From: Thermoflexus hugenholtzii JAD2
GTDB taxonomy: Bacteria > Chloroflexota > Dehalococcoidia > UBA2979
NCBI GenBank assembly: GCA_945903275.1
Contig: CAMDNW010000014.1
Span: 1-46,520, forward strand
Direction: 5' to 3'
DNA length: 46,520 nt
The notes below the pieces were generated by a model. It searched no databases. It had not been told where the DNA came from and was given only the letters and a program-made list of their open reading frames with translations. Each line of letters begins with the position of its first letter. Positions within the stretch are counted from its first letter, which is position 1. The translations under genes were made by a program, and so were the position numbers. Positions 25,536 through 34,978 of this stretch are shown piece after piece.

Positions 25536-26768
25536 ATGACTACAACCTTCATCAGCAGCGCGTCGATGATGCTGACCAGCGAATCAGTGACTGAAGGGCA
25601 CCCGGACAAACTGTGCGATCAGGTCTCTGATGCGGTGCTGGACGCGATGCTCGCGCAGGATCCGATGTCGCGCGTCGCGTGTGAGTCCACGGTGACGACC
25701 GGATTCGTGTCGATCCTAGGTGAGATTACGACGAACGCGTATGTCGACCTGCAAGAGGTCGTGCGACGGACAGTGCGGGAGATCGGGTACTCCTCGTCGG
25801 CAGTCGGATTCGACTGGGAGACGTGCGGAGTACTGTCTTCGATCAAGGAACAGTCGGGCGACATCGCACAGGGCGTGAACAAGTCGTACGAGGCGCGGAT
25901 GGCGCTGAACGAAGTCGAGCAGTACGACATGGTGGGCGCGGGCGACCAGGGGATGATGATCGGATTCGCGTGCACGGAGACCGACGAGTACATGCCGCTG
26001 ACGCTGGTGCTGGCGCACCGGCTGGTGCGGCGGCTGGCCGAACTGCGAAAAGACGGGACGCTGAAGTACCTGCGCCCGGACGGCAAGTCACAGGTGACTG
26101 TCGAGTACGCATACGGCGTGCCGAAGCGCATCGAGGCGGTCGTGGTGTCGACGCAACACGAGCCCGAGGTGAGCGAAGAGACGATCCGGCGCGACGTGGA
26201 GCAGTTGATCATCCGGAACGTCTGCCCGGCGGAACTGCTGGTGGATACGAAGATCTTCGTGAATCCGACGGGACGCTTCGTTCAGGGCGGGCCAGCCTCG
26301 GATGCTGGCCTGACGGGGCGCAAGATCATCGTGGACACGTACGGCGGGATTGCGCGGCACGGCGGCGGGGCGTTCAGCGGCAAAGACCCGACAAAGGTCG
26401 ACCGCTCGGGCGCGTACGCAGCGCGGCACATGGCGAAGAACCTTGTGGCAGCGGGCCTCGCGGAGCGGCTTGAGGTGCAGGTGTCATACGCGATTGGCGT
26501 GGCGCACCCGACTTCGATAGGCATCGAGACGTTCGGGACGGCGAAGATCGACGAGGCGGAGATCGATCGGCTAGCGCGGAAGCACTTCGACATGCGGCCG
26601 GCGGCGATCATCGACCGGCTGGACCTGCGGCGGCCGATCTACCGGCAGACGGCGGCGTACGGCCACTTCGGCCGCAACGACCTCGATTTGCCGTGGGAGC
26701 GCCTAGACAAAGTCGATGTATTGCGAGCCGAGGCGGGCCTGCCGGCGATACGCGCGCTCGGGGCCTAA
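25536..26768 (+). CDS. metK: S-adenosylmethionine synthetase
   Basis: It makes SAM from methionine and ATP. The 410-aa protein has [20 protein letters not shown], the [16 protein letters not shown] loop and the P-loop-like [20 protein letters not shown]. It is slightly longer than the 384-aa E. coli enzyme because of short insertions. The ATG at 25536 has AGGGGG 6 nt upstream; the earlier frame back to 25320 lies inside ahcY. It is 41 bp after ahcY, in the same operon. Confidence 0.97.
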   Translation: MTTTFISSASMMLTSESVTEGHPDKLCDQVSDAVLDAMLAQDPMSRVACESTVTTGFVSILGEITTNAYVDLQEVVRRTVREIGYSSSAVGFDWETCGVLSSIKEQSGDIAQGVNKSYEARMALNEVEQYDMVGAGDQGMMIGFACTETDEYMPLTLVLAHRLVRRLAELRKDGTLKYLRPDGKSQVTVEYAYGVPKRIEAVVVSTQHEPEVSEETIRRDVEQLIIRNVCPAELLVDTKIFVNPTGRFVQGGPASDAGLTGRKIIVDTYGGIARHGGGAFSGKDPTKVDRSGAYAARHMAKNLVAAGLAERLEVQVSYAIGVAHPTSIGIETFGTAKIDEAEIDRLARKHFDMRPAAIIDRLDLRRPIYRQTAAYGHFGRNDLDLPWERLDKVDVLRAEAGLPAIRALGA

Positions 26769-26800
26769 CCGCCGCGCGGGAAGATCTACTGAACGCTTCC

Positions 26801-26830
26801 TTGTCGGCCGAGGCGAAACGCGCCTACGAT
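26801..26830 (+). promoter_or_regulatory. Promoter of the sugar nucleotidyltransferase gene
   Basis: TTGTCG (26801-26806) and TACGAT (26825-26830) are 18 bases apart; the -10 box ends 7 bases before the ATG at 26838, so the mRNA may be leaderless. Confidence 0.5.
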
Positions 26831-26837
26831 CTCGCGC

Positions 26838-27932
26838 ATGCGTGCAATCGTGCTGGTAGGGGGTGAGGGAACGCGGCTCCAGCCGTTGACACTGTGCACG
26901 CTCAAACAGTTCGTACCCATCCTCAACCGGTCGCTGCTGGAGCATCTTTTGCTTCACCTCCGCTCACATGGTGTCCTCGACATTACGCTGGCGATGACGA
27001 GACACAGCCAGCAGGTCGAAGAGGTGTTTGGCGACGGCGCGTCACTGGGGATGCGTATTGAGTACGTGTATGAAGAGATACCGCTCGGCTCCGGCGGTGC
27101 GATCGCCTGCGCCGCAGCCGAATGGACGGAGCCGTTCCTCGTTTGCAACGGCGACCTGCTGACGAGCCTAGATGTCACGGCATTCATTGCTGCCCATCAG
27201 GCAAAGGAGGCAGTGCTTTCGATCTCACTTCATGAGGTAGAAGACCCGTCACCGTTCGGGGTGGTGGTGCTGGGCGAGGGCGACCGCATCGTGCGGTTCG
27301 TGGAGAAGCCACCGCGTGAGACCGCGCCGTCACGGATGATCAACGCGGGCACCTGGCTGTTTGACCCGGCACTGCTGGACGAGATGGACGGGACGCAGTT
27401 CAACCGTGTTGAGGACGTGCTGTTCCCGAGCATCGCGAACGCGGGGCGGCCGATGTACGGCTTTATGCACCGGGGATTCTGGCTCGATGTCGGTAATCCC
27501 GATGTCTATCTGTATGCCAACCTTGCCCTGTTGCAGGGCGAGTATCCGGAGCGGCTACCAGCCGGCTGGCCCGCGAATGGACTTGCCACAGCTGAGGCAC
27601 GGGTGGACGCCGGTGCACAGCTCGACGCGCCGGTGCTGCTCGGGGCAGGGACGGTCGTTGAGGCTGACGCGACGGTGCGCGGGCCGGTCGTGATCGGAAG
27701 CGGGTGCGTGATCGGCGCGGGAGCGACGGTCACTAGGTCGGTGTTGTGGGACGATGTCACCGTCGAAGCAGACGCGTCAGTGTCTGACTCGATTCTCGCC
27801 AACGGCGTGCACATCGGGGCAGGGGCGCGCGTCGAGGGCGCAGTGTTCGGGCAGGGCGCCTCGGTAGGCGCGGGTAGTGTCGTGCCGCCGGGTACGCGCG
27901 TCGCGCCAGACACGCAGTGGATACCGGAATGA
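26838..27932 (+). CDS. Sugar-phosphate nucleotidyltransferase (mannose-1-phosphate guanylyltransferase-like)
   Basis: A 364-aa enzyme expected to join NTP and a sugar-1-phosphate into an NDP-sugar. The nucleotide-binding motif is IVLVGGEGTRLQPLT with the Lys of TLKQFVPILN. FLVCNGDLLTSLD holds the metal-binding Asp, FVEKPP and INAGTWLFDPALL contact the sugar, and a left-handed beta-helix of hexapeptide repeats fills about 255-360 (VVIGSGCVIGAGATV). The layout resembles GDP-mannose pyrophosphorylases, and the isomerase downstream can act on mannose-6-phosphate. Glucose-1-phosphate specificity cannot be excluded. Confidence 0.88.
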   Translation: MRAIVLVGGEGTRLQPLTLCTLKQFVPILNRSLLEHLLLHLRSHGVLDITLAMTRHSQQVEEVFGDGASLGMRIEYVYEEIPLGSGGAIACAAAEWTEPFLVCNGDLLTSLDVTAFIAAHQAKEAVLSISLHEVEDPSPFGVVVLGEGDRIVRFVEKPPRETAPSRMINAGTWLFDPALLDEMDGTQFNRVEDVLFPSIANAGRPMYGFMHRGFWLDVGNPDVYLYANLALLQGEYPERLPAGWPANGLATAEARVDAGAQLDAPVLLGAGTVVEADATVRGPVVIGSGCVIGAGATVTRSVLWDDVTVEADASVSDSILANGVHIGAGARVEGAVFGQGASVGAGSVVPPGTRVAPDTQWIPE

Positions 27933-27978
27933 GCCGGCGCATACGCACGGCACAGGAGCACGCGGACATGACGCAGTG

Positions 27979-29061
27979 ATGACGACCGGACAGGCCACCA
28001 TCAACCTCGATGACCCGATGATATATGCGCGGCTCGATACACAGGACATGGCTGGATACATCGCAGGGCTGCCTACGCAGTGCCGTCAGGCGTGGGACGC
28101 GGGGCAACGGTGGCCGCTGCCAGCGGGACTGCGCCGCCCCAGCCGGATCGTGGTGCTGGGGATGGGCGGTTCGGCGATAGGCGCGGAGGTCGTCACCACG
28201 CTCGCATCGCGACTCAGCCCGATTCCGATGCAGGTCGTGCGCGGTTACACCGCGCCGCCGGTCGATGCCGACACACTGGTAATCGCCTCATCGTGGTCGG
28301 GCGACACCGAAGAGACGCTCGAAGCGTTTCAACAGACGCTCGGCACGGGCGGGATGCGTCTGGCGATCACGGCGGGGGGCCGCCTTGGACGGCTGGGTCC
28401 GGAGATGGGGTACGAGACGTTCACCTACGAGTTCGCGGGGCAGCCGCGGGCGGCGATCGGGTGGGGCGTCTTCGCACTCCTCGCGATCTTGCAGCGGATC
28501 GGGGCGATCCCGTTCGAGAGCGGGGCAGCCGAGGCAGCCTGCACGGAGTTAGCACAGTGCGCGACGGACTGGGGCATCGACGTGCCTACCGAGCAGAACG
28601 CGGCGAAGCAGATCGCACAACGGCTGCACGAACGCATCCCTGTGATCTTCGGCGCGGATATCCTCGAAGTCGCGGCGCGGCGCTGGGCCGGGCAGATGTC
28701 CGAGAACGCGAAGCAGTGGGCGATGTTCGCCACCCTACCGGAGCTCGACCACAACCTGATCGTGGGGTTTCCGGGGCCGGACGTGACTCGGGATGCCGTT
28801 TATGTGGTGCAACTCGACAGCATGGCCGTCCACGAACGGACGCGGCTGCGGATTGCGCTGACCGGGGAAGAGTTAGACCGCAACGGCGTATCGCACGACG
28901 AACTGCTGATTGGGGGCACCGAGCCCTTGGATACGATCATGCGGGCGTGCTACCTGAGCGACTGGGTCTCGCTATACCTAGCAATGTTGAGCGGTGCTGA
29001 CCCGACGGCGGTCGGCGCCGTCAGCCGGCTGAAGGATGCGCTGACGAAACACCAGCGGTAA
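27979..29061 (+). CDS. Bifunctional phosphoglucose/phosphomannose isomerase-type SIS protein
   Basis: A 360-aa SIS-domain isomerase. The first SIS motif is IVVLGMGGSAIGAEVV and the phosphate-binding loop is ASSWSGDTEETLEAF. The bacterial PGI C-terminal domain includes RWAGQMSENAKQWAMFATLP and ELDHNLIVGF, with conserved Glu and His. The family interconverts fructose-6-phosphate with glucose-6- and mannose-6-phosphate. I chose ATG 27979 (a GTG sits directly before it). It follows the nucleotidyltransferase by 46 bp, as expected for a GDP-mannose supply pair, and ends before a strong palindromic terminator. Confidence 0.9.
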   Translation: MTTGQATINLDDPMIYARLDTQDMAGYIAGLPTQCRQAWDAGQRWPLPAGLRRPSRIVVLGMGGSAIGAEVVTTLASRLSPIPMQVVRGYTAPPVDADTLVIASSWSGDTEETLEAFQQTLGTGGMRLAITAGGRLGRLGPEMGYETFTYEFAGQPRAAIGWGVFALLAILQRIGAIPFESGAAEAACTELAQCATDWGIDVPTEQNAAKQIAQRLHERIPVIFGADILEVAARRWAGQMSENAKQWAMFATLPELDHNLIVGFPGPDVTRDAVYVVQLDSMAVHERTRLRIALTGEELDRNGVSHDELLIGGTEPLDTIMRACYLSDWVSLYLAMLSGADPTAVGAVSRLKDALTKHQR

Positions 29062-29078
29062 CGGCGAGCGCTCAGCGA

Positions 29079-29128
29079 TGCACATACACAAGAGGGCGGC
29101 TGTACAGCCGCCCTCTTGTGTATGTGCA
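29079..29128. terminator. Perfect 50-nt palindrome, bidirectional terminator
   Basis: Positions 29079-29103 and 29104-29128 are exact reverse complements (25-bp arms, no spacer). The core AAGAGGGCGGC...GCCGCCCTCTT gives a GC-rich stem flanked by short A- and T-rich runs, as in a two-way intrinsic terminator. It lies between the convergent isomerase and rpsI genes, 17 bp after one stop and 14 bp after the other. Confidence 0.85.
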
Positions 29129-29142
29129 GAGACCGATATGAC

Positions 29143-29538
29143 TTAGCGCTTAGTGAACTGCGGGGCCTTGCGGGCGCGCTTGAGTCCGAACTTCTTGCGT
29201 TCCTTCTCGCGCGGGTCGCGGGTGAGAAGGCCGTTGGCGCGGAGCGGGCGGCGGTGCAGCTCGTCAGCGACGACGAGGGCACGAGCGATGCCGAGGCGGA
29301 TGGCGCCGGTCCAGCCGGAGGTGCCGCCACCACCGACTTTGACCTGCACGTTGAACCGGCGTCCGGTCTCGGTGACGGTCAGGGGGCGGAGCAAGTCCTG
29401 CCGCGATGACGCGCGGACGATGACCGCGTCGAGCGGCGAGCCGTTCACGACGACTGTCCCGGTGCCGGGATAGAGCCGCACGCGCGCCACCGCCGACTTT
29501 CGGCGGCCGAGCCCGTAGTAATAGTGTTCTGTCGTCAT
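29143..29538 (-). CDS. rpsI: 30S ribosomal protein S9
   Basis: A 131-aa ribosomal protein with YYGLGRRKSAVARVRL, VKVGGGGTSGWTGAIRLGIA and the basic tail KFGLKRARKAPQFTKR that reaches the P-site tRNA. Length is normal. It is the last gene of the ribosomal cluster, 15 bp after rplM, and ends at the palindromic terminator. Confidence 0.98.
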   Translation of the reverse strand: MTTEHYYYGLGRRKSAVARVRLYPGTGTVVVNGSPLDAVIVRASSRQDLLRPLTVTETGRRFNVQVKVGGGGTSGWTGAIRLGIARALVVADELHRRPLRANGLLTRDPREKERKKFGLKRARKAPQFTKR

Positions 29539-29553
29539 CGCGTACTCGCTCTG

Positions 29554-30024
29554 CTATTCGGCGGGCTGCTGTGCGGGGCGCTGGGGCTTGCCGGTACCGG
29601 CATTGACCTGCGCCTCGTGCGGGTGGGTGGGTCCTGAGTAGACCTTGAGGTGGCGGAACAGTTCACGGCCAAGGGTGGTGCTGGGGAGCATCCCCTTCAC
29701 GGCCTTCTCGACGACGCGGCGCGGGTCGCGCAGTAGTTGCTCCTGTAGGGTGCGCTCGTGGAGCCCGCCCGGGTAACCGGAGTGGCGGTAGTAGATCTTC
29801 TGGATCGGCTTGTTCCCACCAGTGATCGCGATCTCTTTCGCGTTCACTATGATGACGAAGTCGCCCATGGGGAGGTGCGGCTCATAGGTGGGCTTGTGCT
29901 TGCCCATCAAGAGTTGGGCAGCCTCAGAAGCAAGGCGGCCCAACGGGCGGCCTTTCGCGTCGAGGACGTGCCAGGCACGATCCATGCTGCCGCTATGCAG
30001 CCGGTATGTCTTCATCGTTGTCAT
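29554..30024 (-). CDS. rplM: 50S ribosomal protein L13
   Basis: A 156-aa ribosomal protein with WHVLDAKGRPLGRLASEAAQ, NAKEIAITGGNKPIQKIYYRH (start of motif) and VEKAVKGMLPSTTLGRELF. It is about 10 residues longer than usual because of a Gln/Pro-rich C-terminus. The 5' end overlaps the 3' end of truA by about 30 bp (a second ATG at 30015 would shorten this), so the two are translationally coupled. Confidence 0.97.
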   Translation of the reverse strand: MTTMKTYRLHSGSMDRAWHVLDAKGRPLGRLASEAAQLLMGKHKPTYEPHLPMGDFVIIVNAKEIAITGGNKPIQKIYYRHSGYPGGLHERTLQEQLLRDPRRVVEKAVKGMLPSTTLGRELFRHLKVYSGPTHPHEAQVNAGTGKPQRPAQQPAE

Positions 30025-30796
30025 GCCAGTCCACCATCCCCTGTGCGTAGCTCACGGCTTCCAGCGTCAGTCCCTGCGGCGGAGCCGACGGCCCCGCACT
30101 CGATGGCGGCCCTGAGCGCAGCCGCGCGAACTCGTCCGGCGTCAGCCGCCCCAGTCCCACGTCCCGCAGCGCCCCGGCGATACGCCGTACCTGATGCGGC
30201 AGGAACGACTCCCCCTCCAGCGTGAGCGCGAGGCGATGCGCCCCACAGCGCCGGACGGCAGATGACTGTAGCGTGCGGACGGGTGAGCGTCCTGTTTCCA
30301 GCGGGCCGGCGAAAGCCGACCAGTCGCATGGCGTGAGCGGCAGCAGCGCGGCGGCCTGCGCCATTGATGCCTCGTCCAGCGGATCGTCGATCTGCCAGGC
30401 GTACGGGTTCAGCGGCGACCGCGACCGGCCATCCTGCATACGATAGACGTAACGCCGCGATTGGGCGTCGCGCCGCACGTCGAAGTCCGGCGATACCGCG
30501 CAGACTGCGCGCACCGCGACGTCCGGCGGCAGAAAGTGATTCAACGCCTCGCGCACCCGCAGCGGCGAGTGCGCCGTCGCGGTGTCCAGCGTCACTACCT
30601 GACCACGCGCGTGGACTCCCGAGTCCGTCCGGCCCGCAAACTTCATCCGCTGCTGCTCGCCGATAAAGGCTTGCAGCGCCGCCTCGAGGATGTCCTGCAC
30701 CGTGCGCAGCCGTGGTTGCGACTGCGAGCCAGCGAAGGCCGCCCCGTCGTACTCGACGAGGAGCGCGATCCGTCGCAACACGGGCGCGGCGGACAT
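29993..30796 (-). CDS. truA: tRNA pseudouridine(38-40) synthase
   Basis: It modifies uridines 38-40 of tRNA anticodon arms. The 267-aa protein has LLVEYDGAAFAGSQSQPRLR, the catalytic aspartate in FAGRTDSGVHARGQVV and FLPHQVRRIAGALRDVG. Length is normal. Its ATG overlaps the rplQ stop by one base (TAATG) and its end overlaps rplM. The rplQ-truA-rplM-rpsI order is common in bacteria. Confidence 0.96.
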   Translation of the reverse strand: MSAAPVLRRIALLVEYDGAAFAGSQSQPRLRTVQDILEAALQAFIGEQQRMKFAGRTDSGVHARGQVVTLDTATAHSPLRVREALNHFLPPDVAVRAVCAVSPDFDVRRDAQSRRYVYRMQDGRSRSPLNPYAWQIDDPLDEASMAQAAALLPLTPCDWSAFAGPLETGRSPVRTLQSSAVRRCGAHRLALTLEGESFLPHQVRRIAGALRDVGLGRLTPDEFARLRSGPPSSAGPSAPPQGLTLEAVSYAQGMVDWHDNDEDIPAA

Positions 30797-31146
30797 TAGA
30801 CGAGTTCAAGCTGTGCCATCATCGCGCCGTCACCGAGACGGGGGCCGATCTTCACCACGCGGGTGTAGCCACCGGGGCGCGCCGAGTACTTGGGCGCGAT
30901 TTCGGCGAAGAGGCGGTCGACGACATCTGGCTCATAGACGAAGGTGAGCGCCTGTCGGCGGGCGTGGACGGTGCCGCGCTTGCCGAGGGTGATCATCTTC
31001 TCCACGAGCGGGCGCACTTCCTTGGCGCGAGCCTCGGTGGTGCGGATCGAGTCGTGCTTGAGCACCTGCGTGGTGAGGTTGCGGAAGAGCGCGATGCGCT
31101 GATCCGTGGCCATGTCGAACTTGCGGCCGGATACCTGATGACGCAT
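30796..31146 (-). CDS. rplQ: 50S ribosomal protein L17
   Basis: A 116-aa ribosomal protein beginning [20 protein letters not shown], followed by [20 protein letters not shown] and [17 protein letters not shown]. It is of standard bacterial length and architecture. It follows rpoA by 2 bp and abuts truA, the usual end of the alpha operon. Confidence 0.98.
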   Translation of the reverse strand: MRHQVSGRKFDMATDQRIALFRNLTTQVLKHDSIRTTEARAKEVRPLVEKMITLGKRGTVHARRQALTFVYEPDVVDRLFAEIAPKYSARPGGYTRVVKIGPRLGDGAMMAQLELV

Positions 31147-31148
31147 GG

Positions 31149-32303
31149 CTACTCTTCCTCGTCCTCTTCATCCTCATCGTCGAGGTCAGACGGGGCGGCA
31201 CCAGCCTGACGCAGCGCCTGGATGAGCGCCGCGCCGAGGGAGCCGACCTCCTCAGCAGATTCGCGGCCATCTTCGGGCTGCGAGCCGCCGAGCGTCTTGG
31301 AGCCGACAGACGAAGCGCCAGCCATACCGCCCAGCTCCAGGCCATCGGAGAGCACCGCAGCACGACGCGAGTCGATGCGCGGGGCCGGGAAGCCCCTAGA
31401 CACGAGTTTGTCGCGGAGTTCCTCGTACGATTTTTCGCCGAAGTTCCGCAGGGCGAGCAGTTCCTCTTCGGAACGCTCCATGATTGCGCCGACCGTGGTG
31501 AGGCCAGAACGCTTGAGGCAGTTGTAGGCACGCACTGAAAGGTCGAGTTCCTCGATGGGCGTGTCGTAGCCATCGAAGCCGCCAGTGGGCTCCTGCATGC
31601 TGATGGTCATCCCGGTGTCGGGGCGGCCGAGGCGCTGGAAGCCGAGCAGCTGGTCGCGGACGATCTCCGAAGCGAGCGAGACAGCCATCGGGCCGCTCAC
31701 TGTGCCGTCAGTCCAGATCTCGAGTTCCAGGCTGTCGAAGTCCGTGTCCTGGCCGACACGCGTGTGCGAGACCTTGTAGTTCACGCGACGTACTGGGGTG
31801 AAGAGCGCGTCAACCGGGATTACGCCGATCGGCAGGCCCTCGCTGACGGTCGCCGGGAGGTAGCCTCGGCCAGTCTCGACGTTGATGTCGCAGACGAGCG
31901 AGGCGTCCTTGTGGTCGAGCGTCGCCAGTTTCAGTTCGGGGTTCACGACCTCGTAGTCGGCCGTGGACTGGATGTCGCCGGCGGTGACGATGCCTTCGCC
32001 GGACGCCTCCAAGAAGAGTTTGGCTGGCCGGTCCGAGTACGCGCGGAGGCGGACTTCCTTCAGGTTCAGCAAGAACTCGGTGACGTCTTCCTGCATGTGC
32101 GGGATCGTCGAGAACTCGTGCTCGACGCCATCCAGACGCACCGAGGTGATCGCGGCGCCCGGAAGCGACGAAAGCATGACCCGGCGCAGGGAGTTGCCTA
32201 TAGTCTGGCCAAAGCCCGATTCGAGCGGCTCCGCGACAATGCGCGCGTAGTCGCCTTCCTCAGCCTCGACACGGATTTCTGGAATGTGCAAATCAGCCAA
32301 CAC
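31149..32303 (-). CDS. rpoA: RNA polymerase alpha subunit with acidic tail
   Basis: Alpha subunit: the N-terminal domain dimerises and scaffolds the polymerase, and the C-terminal domain contacts UP elements and activators. NTD motifs include [20 protein letters not shown] and [20 protein letters not shown]. The CTD has [20 protein letters not shown] and [16 protein letters not shown]. At 384 aa it is about 55-60 residues longer than typical. The extra sequence after the CTD is Gly/Ser/Ala-rich and ends in an acidic run ([10 protein letters not shown]). The tail is intact in the reading frame; its role is unknown. Confidence 0.97.
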   Translation of the reverse strand: MLADLHIPEIRVEAEEGDYARIVAEPLESGFGQTIGNSLRRVMLSSLPGAAITSVRLDGVEHEFSTIPHMQEDVTEFLLNLKEVRLRAYSDRPAKLFLEASGEGIVTAGDIQSTADYEVVNPELKLATLDHKDASLVCDINVETGRGYLPATVSEGLPIGVIPVDALFTPVRRVNYKVSHTRVGQDTDFDSLELEIWTDGTVSGPMAVSLASEIVRDQLLGFQRLGRPDTGMTISMQEPTGGFDGYDTPIEELDLSVRAYNCLKRSGLTTVGAIMERSEEELLALRNFGEKSYEELRDKLVSRGFPAPRIDSRRAAVLSDGLELGGMAGASSVGSKTLGGSQPEDGRESAEEVGSLGAALIQALRQAGAAPSDLDDEDEEDEEE

Positions 32304-32354
32304 GCACCTCGCAGGGTGAACACGGCCACCGGCATGCGCCGGCGGACCGGCAAA

Positions 32355-32963
32355 TTACCGTGAGTAGTACTCGACAATCGCGTTCGGGTTGAAGTGGGCC
32401 TCGTAGTCACCGGGGCCTGGCTCGGCGACCATACGGCCGCTCATTGCCTCTCGATCGACTTCCACCCAACCGGGGTTGTCGCGCGCGAGGATTTCTTCCT
32501 TCACGATCTTCGCATACTCAGACCGCTTGCCGCGATCCGTGAACGCGATCTGCACGCCGACCCGCATCCGGGCGCTCGGCACGTCGAGTTTCTTGCCATC
32601 GACAGCGACGAGGCCGTGCGCCACCAACTGGCGCGCCTGGGCGCGCGTGCTGGCAAAGCCCATGCGGAACACTACGTTGTCCAGCCGCTCCTCAAGCCGG
32701 CGCATCAGCAGCTCGCCGGTCACACCGGGGCGGCGCGATGCCCAGTCGTAGTAGTCGCGGAACTGGCTTTCCATGATGCCGTAGGCGAACCGCACCTTTT
32801 GCTTCTCAATCAGTTGCAGACCGCGGTCAGACACCTTGCGGCGGCGTAGCGAACGCGGGCCCGGCGGCGTGGGCCGCTTGATGATCGCGCACTTCACTGT
32901 ACCGCAGAGCGACACACCGTAGCGGCGGCACTTCCGGCACTTGGGACCTGTATATCGAGCCAT
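32355..32963 (-). CDS. rpsD: 30S ribosomal protein S4 (zinc type, short loop)
   Basis: A 202-aa S4 with an N-terminal zinc site formed by C9, C12, C20 and C25 (KCRKCRRYGVSLCGTVKC). The S4 RNA-binding domain is RLDNVVFRMGFASTRAQARQ with VAHGLVAVDGKKLD. Compared with Thermus S4 (Cys 9, 12, 26, 31), the loop between the second and third ligands is six residues shorter. S4 is a primary 16S-binding protein and often represses its own operon. Confidence 0.97.
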   Translation of the reverse strand: MARYTGPKCRKCRRYGVSLCGTVKCAIIKRPTPPGPRSLRRRKVSDRGLQLIEKQKVRFAYGIMESQFRDYYDWASRRPGVTGELLMRRLEERLDNVVFRMGFASTRAQARQLVAHGLVAVDGKKLDVPSARMRVGVQIAFTDRGKRSEYAKIVKEEILARDNPGWVEVDREAMSGRMVAEPGPGDYEAHFNPNAIVEYYSR

Positions 32964-32985
32964 ACGACCTCGCTCTTACTACGGA

Positions 32986-33384
32986 CTATTGACGCGGCCG
33001 GCGGCGAGGCCGACAGCCGTTATGCGGGATGGGGGTGACATCGCGGATGGAGAGCACGCGGACGCCAGCGGACTGGAGCGCGCGCACTGCCGCCTCGCGG
33101 CCAGCACCGGGGCCTTTCACGAACACCTCGACCTCGCGGAGGCCGTGCTCGACGGCGCGCTGCGCGGCGCCTTCAGCAGCGATCTGCGCGGCGTAGGGCG
33201 TGCTCTTGCGCGAGCCCTTAAAGCCGGCGGTGCCGCCGCTGCCCCATGACAGCACGTTTCCGTTGGGATCCGTAAGCGTGATGATCGTGTTGTTGAACGT
33301 CGACGAGACGTAGGCCCGTCCGCGCGGAACGGATTTACGTTCGCGACGCCGGGTTGTGGTCCGCCGGGTGGCTGCTCGGCCCAT
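32986..33384 (-). CDS. rpsK: 30S ribosomal protein S11
   Basis: A 132-aa ribosomal protein with [20 protein letters not shown] and [20 protein letters not shown]. The C-terminus [21 protein letters not shown] carries the conserved HNGCRP motif. The N-terminus is an Arg/Thr-rich tail. It follows rpsM by 9 bp. Confidence 0.98.
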   Translation of the reverse strand: MGRAATRRTTTRRRERKSVPRGRAYVSSTFNNTIITLTDPNGNVLSWGSGGTAGFKGSRKSTPYAAQIAAEGAAQRAVEHGLREVEVFVKGPGAGREAAVRALQSAGVRVLSIRDVTPIPHNGCRPRRRPRQ

Positions 33385-33393
33385 CCGTTCCTC

Positions 33394-33774
33394 CTACTTC
33401 CGCGGGGCCCGGCGCTTGCCGGACACAGTCCGGCGCACGCCACGGCGGGTGCGAGCGTTAGTTTTGGTGCGCTGACCGCGCACGGGGAGACCCCTGCGGT
33501 GCCGGTAGCCACGGTAGCAGTTGATCTCGATGAGGCGCTGAATGTTCTGGCGCACCTCGCGGCGGAGGTCACCCTCGACGACGTGGTCGCCTTCGATAAC
33601 CGCGCGCAACCGCGCGACCTCATCGTCGGTCAAGTCGCGCACCTTGGTGGCGGGGTCGACCTTGGTCTGTTCGAGGATGCGAACAGCCATAGGGCGCCCG
33701 ATGCCGTAGATGTACGGCAGCGAGAACAGCACTTGCTTCTCATTGGGAATATCGACGCCAGCGATGCGTGCCAT
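33394..33774 (-). CDS. rpsM: 30S ribosomal protein S13
   Basis: A 126-aa ribosomal protein of the 30S head. It has [39 protein letters not shown] (helix-hairpin-helix) and [21 protein letters not shown]. The basic tail ends GKRRAPRK. Length is normal. It is 10 bp downstream of rpmJ. Confidence 0.98.
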   Translation of the reverse strand: MARIAGVDIPNEKQVLFSLPYIYGIGRPMAVRILEQTKVDPATKVRDLTDDEVARLRAVIEGDHVVEGDLRREVRQNIQRLIEINCYRGYRHRRGLPVRGQRTKTNARTRRGVRRTVSGKRRAPRK

Positions 33775-33784
33775 ATGGCGACTC

Positions 33785-33898
33785 CTAACCCTGCCGCTGC
33801 TTATGACGCGGGACGATGCAGATCACCCGCAACCGGCCGTGCCGACGGATGATCTGGCAGCGCTCGCAGCGCTTTTTGATTGAGGCGGATACCTTCAT
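33785..33898 (-). CDS. rpmJ: 50S ribosomal protein L36 (zinc type)
   Basis: A 37-codon gene starting [20 protein letters not shown] and ending PRHKQRQG with TAG. The zinc ligands are C11, C14, C27 and H32, the standard C-C-C-H set of the zinc-binding L36 form. Length (37 aa) is exactly typical. It lies between infA and rpsM, its usual place, and is short enough to be missed by gene finders. Confidence 0.96.
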   Translation of the reverse strand: MKVSASIKKRCERCQIIRRHGRLRVICIVPRHKQRQG

Positions 33899-33917
33899 GC
33901 CTGCGTCCTCACTAGGC

Positions 33918-34163
33918 CTACCGGAACCGATACGTAATACGCCCGCGCGTCAGGTCGTACGGACTCAACTCCACCAGAACGCGGTCGCCGAGCAGGATGC
34001 GGATATAATGCATCTTCATCCGCCCGGAGACGTGGGCCAGAACGTGGTGCCCGTTGGCGAGTTCGACATCGAACATCGCGTTGGGCATGGCGTCCTTGAT
34101 CACGCCTTCGACCTCGATGACCTCTTTCTTTGTTTTCGCCCGGGGGCGCCGCTCCTGTGTCAT
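33918..34163 (-). CDS. infA: Translation initiation factor IF-1
   Basis: An 81-aa S1/OB-fold factor that binds the 30S A site. The core reads [21 protein letters not shown] then [20 protein letters not shown] and ends GRITYRFR. It has about nine extra basic residues at the N-terminus compared with the usual 72 aa. It lies 13 bp after map and 19 bp before rpmJ. Confidence 0.97.
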   Translation of the reverse strand: MTQERRPRAKTKKEVIEVEGVIKDAMPNAMFDVELANGHHVLAHVSGRMKMHYIRILLGDRVLVELSPYDLTRGRITYRFR

Positions 34164-34176
34164 ACATGCTCACCCG

Positions 34177-34953
34177 CTAGCGAATGCGGGTGAGCACCTC
34201 CGGTCCGTCGTCGGTAATGGCGATCGTCTCCTCGAAGTGGGCCGAGAGACTGCCGTCGCGCATGCGAACGGTCCAGCGGTCGGCCATCTCCTCGGTGGTC
34301 TTGTTGCCAAGCGCGAACATCGGCTCCAGCGCCAGCACCATACCCACCTTGAGGCGGTAGCCAACGCCAGGCTTGCCGAAGTTCTGGATGTGCGGCGGCT
34401 CATGCATCTCACGGCCGACGCCGTGCCCGCCGTACTCCTCGATAATGCCGTAGTCGGCGCGCTCGCCCCAGGCACCGATGGCTGCCGAGATGTCGCCCAG
34501 GTAGTTGCCCGCGCGGGCCTGATCGATGCCAGCCCAGAGGGAGGCCTCGGTCACGCGCAGGAGTTCTTCAGCCTCGGCGGTGGTCTTGCCGACGGCGCTG
34601 GTGAAGGCGGCGTCGGAAACCCAGCCTCGGTAGGTGACGCCGAGGTCAACGCTGACAATGTCACCTTCGTGGAGCGGGCGATCACCGGGGATGCCGTGGA
34701 CGAGTTCATCATTCACGGAGAAGCAGATCGCGCCGGGGTACGGCGGCCGCCCGCCCGGACCGTAGCCGACAAACGTCGGTTCAGCGTCGCGCTTCTTGAT
34801 CTCTGACTTGGCGATGCGATCCAGTTCGCGACCGGTCAGTCCGGGCGCGATCGCCTCGCGCAAGATGGCGCGAACCTCTGCGTTGAGGCGGCCTGCCTCG
34901 CGCATGAGGGCGATTTCGTCCTTCGACTTAATAACTACGGTCGCTACCGGCAT
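34177..34953 (-). CDS. map: Methionine aminopeptidase, type I
   Basis: It removes the initiator methionine from nascent proteins and needs two metal ions. The 258-aa protein has the metal ligands in VDLGVTYRGWVSDAAFT (two Asp), GHGVGREMHEPPHIQNFG (His), LALEPMFALG (Glu) and AHFEETIAIT (Glu). I chose ATG 34953 (MPVATVVIKSKDEIALM), 25 bp after adk; the longer frame to 35007 would overlap adk. Its position between adk and infA is standard. Confidence 0.97.
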   Translation of the reverse strand: MPVATVVIKSKDEIALMREAGRLNAEVRAILREAIAPGLTGRELDRIAKSEIKKRDAEPTFVGYGPGGRPPYPGAICFSVNDELVHGIPGDRPLHEGDIVSVDLGVTYRGWVSDAAFTSAVGKTTAEAEELLRVTEASLWAGIDQARAGNYLGDISAAIGAWGERADYGIIEEYGGHGVGREMHEPPHIQNFGKPGVGYRLKVGMVLALEPMFALGNKTTEEMADRWTVRMRDGSLSAHFEETIAITDDGPEVLTRIR

Positions 34954-34978
34954 CTGATCAGTGTACGCCTTTCGCCCA

